Assembly: GCA_964641895.1 (NCBI GenBank)
Contig: CAZXLA010000109.1
Span: forward strand, 1-12,741
Direction of reading: 5' to 3'
Source of the DNA: UBA2421 sp964641895
GTDB taxonomy: Bacteria > Planctomycetota > Phycisphaerae > Tepidisphaerales > Tepidisphaeraceae
DNA: 12,741 nucleotides
Position numbers and translations under genes: made by a program
Shown: in pieces, positions 1 through 5,834 of the stretch
Position numbering within the stretch: position 1 is the stretch's first letter
How the letters are laid out: each line of letters begins with the position of its first letter
Notes under the pieces: model-generated
Seen by the model: only the letters and a program-made list of their open reading frames with translations
Told to the model about the DNA's origin: nothing
Databases searched by the model: none

Positions 1-17
1 AATAATCACTCGTTTCA

Positions 18-2228
18 TCATGCCGTCGTCACGACCTGCGCCACCGCTTGGAGCAACTGCCCGGGAAGAATCGGCTTGGCCATATGACGGTCAAAGCCGG
101 CGGCCAGGGAAAGGTCGCGGTCTTCGCTGCGCGCGAATGCGGTCAGCGCCATGGCCCGCATCCGTCGCCCGCTGCCGTATTCGTGTTTGCGCACTTCGCG
201 AATCAGCGCGTAGCCGTCCATCGTCGGCATGCCGATATCGCTGATAAGCAGATCAAACTCATTGAGACGAATCTGCTGCAACGCTTCGGCGGCCGACAGG
301 GCCACGTGGACTGTCGCGCCGGCGTGTTCCAGAATGGTCCTGATGATGCCGGCAGTTTCGTGGTCGTCGTCCACCACCAGAACGCTTTGGTCGCGGATGA
401 CCGAGCAATCCAGCGCGGCATCGTCGTTGTCGTCAGAAACGATGGGCGGGTGGGACGGCGAGCCGAGCGGTAATTCAACGGTAAAGGCGGCGCCGTGGCC
501 CTCGCCTTCGCTGGCGGCGGTCACGATTCCGCCATGCATTTCGACTAAATTTCGCGCGATGGCCAGCCCCAGTCCCAGCCCGCCTTGCTGCCGCGTGGTC
601 GAGCCGTCGGCCTGGCGAAATCGTTCGAACATGTGTGGGAGAAAAGACGGCTTGATGCCCAGCCCCGTGTCGGCCACCGTTAACCGGGCCGCCGAACCGT
701 CATCAAGCACGCGCAGCGTAACCGTGACAGTGCCGCCATTGGGGGTGAATTTGACGGCGTTGGTGAGCAGGTTCCACACCACCTGCTGCAGCCGCGCGGG
801 GTCGCCGTTGAGCATGATGGGTTGTAGACCATCCAGATCAAGGGCGAAAGAAATCTTCTTGTTGTTTGCCGCCGGCACGATGGCGTCGGCGGCGGCGCGA
901 ACGATTGCTCGCAAATCGGTAGGCTCGGGCTTGATGAGAAGCTTGCCGGCAAGAATACGGTTCATGTCCAACAGATCATCGATCAGCCTGGCCTGGGCCT
1001 TGGCGCTGGCGTCGATGGCTTCGATCCCGCGGTCGAGGTTCTTTTCTCGCATGGCCGGGTCGCGCAGCAGCCTCGACCAGCCGATGATGGCCGTCATCGG
1101 CGTGCGCAGTTCGTGGGAAAGCGTGGCCAGGAATTCGTCTTTCACCCGACCCGTGCGAATCAGATCGCTGCGCGCTTGTCGTTCGGCGGCAAGGAGCGCT
1201 TCGCGTTCGCGATCGATCTGCTTCTGGTTATCAATATCGGTGCAACTGCCGAACCAGCGCGTTGATTTTCCGGCTTTATCAAGGACGGCCACCGCGCGGC
1301 AGAGAAACCAGCGGTAAGCGCCATCGCACCCGCGGCGCAGGCGGTATTCGCTTTCGAACGGCGTTCCATTGGCGAGCGATTGCGTCCATTTTTCGGTGGC
1401 GTTGGTTTGATCTTCAGGGTGCAGCAACTCGCCCCATCCTTTGGCGGTAAGCTCGTCGCCGGTCACGCCGGCGAACTCGCTCCAGGTGCGGTTAAAGTAG
1501 AGGCTTTTGCCGCCACCGTCGGTGATCCAGATGAGTTGGGGCACAGACTCGGCCAGGTCATAAAACTGCTTATTGGTGGCGGTTTCTTCATCGAGCGAGC
1601 GCTGGTAAGCCGACGACAGATCGATCACCGTTCGCCGGTTGACCAGCGCCAGCGCGACCCCGAGCAGCAAGCTCACGCCGATTCCACCGACGACCCCCGT
1701 AATGGCCGCACGGCGCTCGCGGTCGTATTGATCGACTTTCAACTGCGATTCGGTCAGCACCATCTCCTGCATGCGCTGGCGCACGATGTCTATGAGGTCT
1801 TTGCGGGCATTCATCGAAGCGATCGATTTCGGGTCGCCATCGTCTTTTCTTTCAAGCCACTGTCGCACGAGTGATTCAATCGAATCGATTCGTTGCAGTT
1901 GCGTGGCGTTGTCGGCCAACGCCTTTCGCAATTCAAAAATGGTCCGCTCGACACTCCCTTTTGCGGCGTTAAACGGCGCGAGAAAGGTGGCGTCGTTGGT
2001 GAGCAGGTAGCCTCGAAACCCCGATTGCATGTTCACCAACACGCGCTCGAGTTCGTGAATTTTAGAAATGGAATGTTCGGTGTGACGCAGCCAGTCGTTG
2101 GCGCGAAACCAGTAGAAAAAGAACAGCGACAACAGCACCACTTGGGCCCCTAAAAGCATGAGCGGTGGCGCCACGGCCCGCCAAAGGGTTCGTCCAAATT
2201 CTGACGGTGTAAATCGGCGCTGAGACAT
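18..2228 (-). CDS. CHASE3-PAS hybrid sensor histidine kinase with C-terminal receiver
   Basis: This 736-residue inner-membrane sensor kinase would autophosphorylate on a histidine and pass phosphate to its own receiver or to the neighbouring one. Seen in order: TM helix at about 22-42; a CHASE3-like extracytoplasmic domain at about 45-172, with the typical 'GFRGYLLTND' stretch at 70-79; a second TM at about 176-197; a PAS fold at about 221-335; HisKA with 'SHELRTP' (phosphoacceptor His372); HATPase with N-box around Asn490, 'DTGLGI' at 520-525, F-box 'MFERFRQ' and 'GGLGLGLA' at 549-556; and a receiver from about 614 with Asp620/621, phosphoacceptor Asp664, Thr696 and Lys718. All catalytic residues are present. 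The receiver gene lies 23 bases upstream on the same strand, so the two are probably one operon. No clear Shine-Dalgarno precedes the ATG. The ligand cannot be inferred. Confidence 0.95.
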   Translation of the reverse strand: MSQRRFTPSEFGRTLWRAVAPPLMLLGAQVVLLSLFFFYWFRANDWLRHTEHSISKIHELERVLVNMQSGFRGYLLTNDATFLAPFNAAKGSVERTIFELRKALADNATQLQRIDSIESLVRQWLERKDDGDPKSIASMNARKDLIDIVRQRMQEMVLTESQLKVDQYDRERRAAITGVVGGIGVSLLLGVALALVNRRTVIDLSSAYQRSLDEETATNKQFYDLAESVPQLIWITDGGGKSLYFNRTWSEFAGVTGDELTAKGWGELLHPEDQTNATEKWTQSLANGTPFESEYRLRRGCDGAYRWFLCRAVAVLDKAGKSTRWFGSCTDIDNQKQIDREREALLAAERQARSDLIRTGRVKDEFLATLSHELRTPMTAIIGWSRLLRDPAMREKNLDRGIEAIDASAKAQARLIDDLLDMNRILAGKLLIKPEPTDLRAIVRAAADAIVPAANNKKISFALDLDGLQPIMLNGDPARLQQVVWNLLTNAVKFTPNGGTVTVTLRVLDDGSAARLTVADTGLGIKPSFLPHMFERFRQADGSTTRQQGGLGLGLAIARNLVEMHGGIVTAASEGEGHGAAFTVELPLGSPSHPPIVSDDNDDAALDCSVIRDQSVLVVDDDHETAGIIRTILEHAGATVHVALSAAEALQQIRLNEFDLLISDIGMPTMDGYALIREVRKHEYGSGRRMRAMALTAFARSEDRDLSLAAGFDRHMAKPILPGQLLQAVAQVVTTA

Positions 2229-2251
2229 CGAAGGCTGAATATAACCGGCTT

Positions 2252-2611
2252 TCAGGAAAGTTCACGACCCAGCCCCTCGATACCTTCGAATAGCCCATCG
2301 CTCCCCTTTAACCAGAAATCGCTCGCCCCGGCGGCTTTGGCGGCGGCGGCTTGGGAATCGTCGGCGCTGTAGACGATGACCTGCAATTCCGCCGTCCGCG
2401 GGTTATTCCGCAACGCTTTGACGAGTTCGACGCCGTTCATGCCCGGCAACCGCTGATCGAGAATGATCGCGTCGGGAAGTTTGGCCTGTAACGCTTCAAG
2501 GGCGGCCTCGGCGCTGTCGCAAATCTCGACGCGGTGGCCGTGGACTTCCAGCATCTGCGCGACGACATCACGCAGGTCGGCATGATCGTCAACAAGCAGC
2601 ACATGCGCCAT
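2252..2611 (-). CDS. Stand-alone response regulator receiver protein (CheY-like)
   Basis: This is a 119-residue single receiver domain with no output domain. Visible residues are the acidic pocket Asp8/Asp9, phosphoacceptor Asp52 in 'ILDQRLPGMNG', the conserved Ser82 in 'VYSADD' and Lys102 in 'FWLKG'. The open frame extends to an ATG at 2686, but that ATG abuts a promoter-like TAGTAT at 2690-2685. The conserved fold begins directly at 'MAHVLLVDD', so I start at 2611. The hybrid kinase follows after 23 bases on the same strand, and the pair probably forms one phosphorelay. With no DNA-binding or enzymatic output domain, it should act by protein interaction or as a phosphate shuttle or sink. 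The downstream target is not in this window. Confidence 0.93.
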   Translation of the reverse strand: MAHVLLVDDHADLRDVVAQMLEVHGHRVEICDSAEAALEALQAKLPDAIILDQRLPGMNGVELVKALRNNPRTAELQVIVYSADDSQAAAAKAAGASDFWLKGSDGLFEGIEGLGRELS

Positions 2612-2684
2612 GCAAATCGATGTCGCACAGGCATTTTGCCGGCGGTGTGCCGGAAGATCGAGCCGCCGCGACGCTCCCGCGGGC

Positions 2685-2714
2685 ATACTACCGTTTTATG
2701 ATGGGTTTTGTCGA
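2685..2714 (-). promoter_or_regulatory. Putative promoter of the receiver/kinase operon
   Basis: On the minus strand TCGACA (2714-2709) and TAGTAT (2690-2685) are separated by 18 bases. They match the sigma-70 consensus at 5 of 6 and 4 of 6 positions. Initiation near 2678 would give a leader of about 65 bases before the ATG at 2611 and would exclude the alternative ATG at 2686. This is by eye only. Confidence 0.35.
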
Positions 2715-2780
2715 TTTCAGGCGTACCAACGACGCAGGGTATAAAGTTCATTTCTGGAAATTACTTACCAACAATTCAGA

Positions 2781-2906
2781 TTGACACGAAGAATCGAAGA
2801 AACGAAGACGACTCACAGGGCAAAAATGTTCACAGATCCGCCGTAGAAATTCGAGTAATTCCATCTTTATCAATCATTCTTCGTTTCTTCGGTTCTTCGT
2901 GTTCAA
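2781..2906. repeat. Imperfect inverted repeat (GAAGAAACGAAG-type arms)
   Basis: The left arm at 2781-2808 (starting TTGACACGAAGAATCG) is the reverse complement of the right arm at 2878-2906 (ending TTCTTCGTGTTCAA). There is one substitution and one extra base over about 28 bases, with a 69-base centre. Each arm is itself a short purine-rich repeat of 'cgaaga' units. No transposase or open frame lies between the arms. This resembles a small non-autonomous palindromic element, or a pair of intergenic repeats inserted in opposite orientation. Target-site duplications are not obvious. Confidence 0.6.
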
Positions 2907-2994
2907 ATTATTCTGTGCAAAGCAAACGCAATTTGCGCACAAAGGCCCATCGCCAAAAAATGATGCGTTCGATCCCAACTCAGTGGCGATGCAA

Positions 2995-3393
2995 TCAGCC
3001 CTGCGGGGTCGAATTGCTGCGTACCGAGCCGGGCGGATCGCTGGCCGGGAACGATTGCATCAACGCTTCTTCTACCGGATCGCTGGGAATCTGCACATTT
3101 GTCTGCTTGCGATGATGCCCGGCGTGGGAAGGCGTCTGATTGGCATTTCCGGAGCGCGGGCGATCTTTCATGACCGATTCGAGCGGGTTTCGACCCGTCC
3201 ACCCGTAATACGCCAACGCGACGCCGACGGCACTGGCGATGACCGATGTAAGCCCGCGACCCTTCGCGGCATTGGCGCACATCATCAGCCCGGCCACGGT
3301 CGCTCCGGTGCGAATGGCGACGCCTGGTGTATCAACTCTGACCAATACATATTCTGACCCGACTTTTTTTGCGACGTAAGCTGGTGTCAACAT
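2995..3393 (-). CDS. Small membrane protein, DUF2892/YgaP-like region with SFPASDPP tail
   Basis: This is a 132-residue protein of unknown function. I start at the ATG at 3393 because GGAGG sits five bases upstream of it. An ATG four codons earlier (3405) is possible and lacks such a site. Numbered from the 3393 start, residues about 26-45 and 50-67 are hydrophobic and Ala/Gly-rich ('GATVAGLMMCANAAKGRG', 'SVIASAVGVALAYYGWTGR'), ending in 'TGRNPLE'. This looks like the two-helix DUF2892/YgaP-type membrane segment, usually 'TGxCPLY', but the Cys is replaced by Asn here. A polar linker follows, then a C-terminal 'DPVEEALMQSFPASDPPGS' motif, a short conserved tail found on many small bacterial proteins. 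The domain call is from memory of these patterns. It stands alone; argS upstream is separated by a large palindrome. Confidence 0.75.
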   Translation of the reverse strand: MLTPAYVAKKVGSEYVLVRVDTPGVAIRTGATVAGLMMCANAAKGRGLTSVIASAVGVALAYYGWTGRNPLESVMKDRPRSGNANQTPSHAGHHRKQTNVQIPSDPVEEALMQSFPASDPPGSVRSNSTPQG

Positions 3394-3502
3394 CGAAGCC
3401 TCCATTTAGTTTGAGGAACGATCGCATGGTTGGTGAGTTTCGGATAGCGGACATGGTACGCGATCGGGGATCGGGGATTTCCCGGTGGGAACAGTTATAT
3501 TT

Positions 3503-3610
3503 CCCCCTCCTGGTACGCCGGGAGGGGGTCAGGGGGAGGGCGGTCTGCGAGGTGCGCATTCCGCCGTCGACCCTCCCCCCGGCCCCCTCCCTGAGTACAT
3601 TGAGGGGGAG
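3503..3610. repeat. Nested C/G-rich inverted repeat (MITE/REP-like)
   Basis: The arm at 3503-3540 (ending GGGTCAGGGGGAGGG) pairs with the arm at 3571-3610 (starting CCCTCCCCCCGGCCCC) around a 30-base centre. Each arm also folds on itself: CCCCCTCC/GGGAGGGGG around 'tggtacgcc', and CCCCCTCC/GAGGGGG around 'ctgagtacatt'. The whole can form one long cruciform or two side-by-side hairpins. It lies 18 bases past the argS stop, so it may end argS transcription, although no T-run follows on the minus strand. Similar CCCTCC/GGAGGG palindromes are, as I recall, interspersed in planctomycete genomes. Copy number here is unknown. Confidence 0.7.
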
Positions 3611-3627
3611 TTAGGAGTGAGGATCGA

Positions 3628-5616
3628 TCACATTTGTTCAGGGTGGTCAATGCCGAGCAAGTCGAGACCCTGGGCGAACGTTCGCGCCGCGATCTCGCAC
3701 AGCGCCAGCCGCGAGGACCGCATCGGCTCTTCGCTTTGAATCACCGGGCAGTTTTCGTAAAAGCCGCTGAACTTCGTCGCGAGATCGTAAAGGTATAGAC
3801 AGAGCAAGTGCGGCTTGAGGTCGCGCGCTACGACTTCAATGGCTTCGCCGAAACGCAGAAGATGCTTCGCGAGACTTTGTTCGTGCGGATGATCGAGCGT
3901 TATGTTTACGGGTTGGCAATCCGTGCTACCCCCCATACTGCTCCGCGCTTTTCGCTGGATCGAGCGAATGCGCGCGTAGGCGTATTGCAGGTAGGGCGCG
4001 GTGTTGCCTTCCATGCTGAGCATTTTCTCCCAACTGAAGACGTAATCGCTCGTGCGGTCTTTGGATAAATCCGCGTACTTGATCGCGCCGATGCCGATGG
4101 CTTTACCGATGGCCTTAAGCTGGTCGTCGCCGATATCGGTGCCCCGATCGCCCGATTTTTGTTTGGCGACCTGGTAGCCGCGTTCTTCGGCTTCATCCAG
4201 CAAATCTTTGAGCTTCACCGTATCGCCGGAGCGGGTTTTGAACGGCTTGCCGTCGGCGCCAAGCATGGTGCCGAACGGCGTGTAATCGAGCTGCACATCG
4301 GCCCCGGCCCAGCCGACTTTTCGAGCGGTGTCGAACACCTGACGGAAGTGGTTGGCCTGCCGCGAGTCGTGCGTGTAGATGAGGTGTTTGGCGCCGAGTT
4401 GAGTGGTGCGATACCACACACCGGCGAGGTCGGTGGTGGCATAAAGAAATCCGCCGCCGGTCTTTTCGATGATCATTGGGGGTTTGTCGGGCCCGTCGAC
4501 AAAAACCGCCGTTGCGCCTTCGCTTTCGACGGCCAAACCCTTGTCCTTCAATTCTTTAACGACCTGCGGCAGATAGGGGTTGTAGAATGATTCGCCGCGT
4601 TCGTGTTCTTCGCGGAGCAAAACGCCAAGACGCGAATAGATTCCTCGACAGACCTCGAGTGTTACTCTGGTGCATTTTCTCCATGCAGAACTTTCCTGAC
4701 GGTTATCGCATTCATTTGGATTCTGAACAAAAAGTGCTGCAAGGCGTGGTAACTCCGCAAATGTGCGTTGCCCATGTCGACAATGCATCACACTGACCTC
4801 GCGCGCCTCCTTTGAATCAAAAACCGAACTCACAAAGGTGTAGAGCTCCTCAAGCCTTTCAAGGTTAGGAAATTGGAGCTCAAGGTATGATTCGAAGAAC
4901 ACTAATCCGTCTGGATCGGCGTCGATCCATTGCTGATGGAGGGCAGCCATTTCGGCTAACACTCTCATAAGCTCATCGCGCGGTGTCTCCGCAGCGGTAA
5001 CTCGCTTTGCTCGCGCGATCCAGTCGGTGAGCGTTGATTCGTTGCGGAAATGTGCGCTCGCGGCCTCGTACCATAAGCCGAGCATTACTCTGCCAAACTG
5101 CGTTCCCCAATCGCCGATGTGATTCTGTCGAACAACCTCGTTTCCCTGAAACTCCATCACGCGCGAAATCGCGTCGCCGATGATTGTCGAGCGCAAATGG
5201 CCGACGTGCATTTGTTTGGCGATATTAGGGCCGGAGTAATCGACGACCGTTTTCTTCCGCGCCGCCGCAAGCGGGACACCGAGGCGTTCATCACCTTCGA
5301 CGGAATGCAGCTTCGACGCCAACCACGCCGGTGATAACTTCACATTGATAAATCCCGGGCCGGCAATATTGGGGGTTTCTGCAGCCATCACGCCGAGTTG
5401 CAGTTTCGCGATAATCTGCTCGGCAATCTGTCGGGGGTTCAATTTTTGCCCCGATTGCGCCGAAAGTGTCTTGGAAAGCCCCATGGCGGCGTTGGATTGG
5501 TAATCGCCGAACTGTTCGTTCTGACTGATCGTAACCAATGGGTCGGCATCCACCCCGAACGCGGCGTGGATGGCTTGCTTAAATGCTGATTCCAGCGATT
5601 GTTGGATCGTTTCCAT
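3628..5616 (-). CDS. argS: Arginine--tRNA ligase
   Basis: This class I cytoplasmic synthetase charges tRNA-Arg with arginine using ATP. Seen: an N-terminal Add-1-like domain (residues 1-115); the HIGH-type signature 'HVGH' at 137-140 within 'GPNIAKQMHVGHLRS'; 'HIGDWGTQFG' at 166-175; the KMSKS-equivalent loop 'FKTRSGDTVKL' at 459-469; and a C-terminal DALR anticodon-binding domain (about 540-662, 'NTAPYLQYAYARI'). At 662 residues it is clearly longer than the usual 550-590. Two places account for this. One is an A+T-richer stretch around residues 235-310 with Cys279, Cys303, Cys315 and Cys323. The other is a short insert at 561-571 ('MGGSTDCQPVN') encoded by a palindromic repeat. The reading frame is intact and motifs are complete, so it should be functional. 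It diverges from the S41 protease gene, with 218 bases between. Confidence 0.97.
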   Translation of the reverse strand: METIQQSLESAFKQAIHAAFGVDADPLVTISQNEQFGDYQSNAAMGLSKTLSAQSGQKLNPRQIAEQIIAKLQLGVMAAETPNIAGPGFINVKLSPAWLASKLHSVEGDERLGVPLAAARKKTVVDYSGPNIAKQMHVGHLRSTIIGDAISRVMEFQGNEVVRQNHIGDWGTQFGRVMLGLWYEAASAHFRNESTLTDWIARAKRVTAAETPRDELMRVLAEMAALHQQWIDADPDGLVFFESYLELQFPNLERLEELYTFVSSVFDSKEAREVSVMHCRHGQRTFAELPRLAALFVQNPNECDNRQESSAWRKCTRVTLEVCRGIYSRLGVLLREEHERGESFYNPYLPQVVKELKDKGLAVESEGATAVFVDGPDKPPMIIEKTGGGFLYATTDLAGVWYRTTQLGAKHLIYTHDSRQANHFRQVFDTARKVGWAGADVQLDYTPFGTMLGADGKPFKTRSGDTVKLKDLLDEAEERGYQVAKQKSGDRGTDIGDDQLKAIGKAIGIGAIKYADLSKDRTSDYVFSWEKMLSMEGNTAPYLQYAYARIRSIQRKARSSMGGSTDCQPVNITLDHPHEQSLAKHLLRFGEAIEVVARDLKPHLLCLYLYDLATKFSGFYENCPVIQSEEPMRSSRLALCEIAARTFAQGLDLLGIDHPEQM
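3908..3934. repeat. Palindromic repeat inside argS encoding GGSTDCQPV
   Basis: ACGGGTTGGCAATCCGT (3908-3924) is a 17-base imperfect palindrome: ACGG/CCGT and TTG/CAA pair, with one mismatched pair. On the argS strand it reads as Ser-Thr-Asp-Cys-Gln-Pro-Val, preceded by a C-run (3929-3934) read as Gly-Gly. It falls in the variable linker of the anticodon-binding domain. Peptides such as 'TDCQSV' or 'TDCQPV' recur, as I recall, in small predicted proteins of planctomycetes and relatives because they come from this interspersed repeat. That recollection cannot be checked here. Confidence 0.6.
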
Positions 5617-5760
5617 GGGTGTAACTTTTGGGCAAAGTCGCGCATATTACCATTGATCCGCCCGCGACTATAGTGGCCGGTTTAACGAACGGTTTAGCGA
5701 ATGGGGCATTCGGCCGATAATTGCTGGTGCGGCAAACTTAATCCACGGGCGAACATTCGG

Positions 5761-5790
5761 TTGATCCCGGCGTCGGATAGGCTGTAGTGT
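5761..5790 (+). promoter_or_regulatory. Weak promoter candidate for the S41 protease gene
   Basis: TTGATC (5761-5766) and TAGTGT (5785-5790) are 18 bases apart on the plus strand, within the 218-base divergent region between argS and the protease gene. The match is fair for -35 and poor for -10. An AGGA (5822-5825) lies nine bases before the ATG at 5835 and could serve as ribosome binding site. No convincing argS promoter was found on the other strand. Confidence 0.2.
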
Positions 5791-5834
5791 TGAACAAAAT
5801 ATTGATCGCAACCCCTCACGCAGGACGTTGAAAC

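Larger units (their letters stand above)
2612..2994. other. Intergenic region with an inverted repeat, no gene
   Basis: No credible coding sequence is seen in this stretch between the receiver gene start and the stop of the small membrane protein. Open frames crossing it on both strands have no recognisable domain and run through the repeat arms. It holds the putative receiver promoter (2685-2714) and the inverted repeat at 2781-2906. It also has a short imperfect palindrome, TGTGCAAA...TTTGCGCACA, near 2915-2942. It is A+T-richer than the flanking genes. Confidence 0.6.

Noticed and set aside
229..1317. Long plus-strand open frame of 362 codons opposite the histidine kinase
   Set aside because: It has no recognisable domain and a Ser/Arg/Ala-rich composition typical of antisense to a G+C-rich gene. 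The minus-strand kinase has complete, ordered catalytic motifs.
2612..2686. Extended N terminus (25 codons) for the receiver protein
   Set aside because: The upstream ATG overlaps the likely -10 box, and the receiver fold begins exactly at the ATG at 2611.
2708..3357. Plus-strand open frames of 135 and 152 codons
   Set aside because: They cross the inverted repeat and run antisense to the small membrane protein. No domain was seen.
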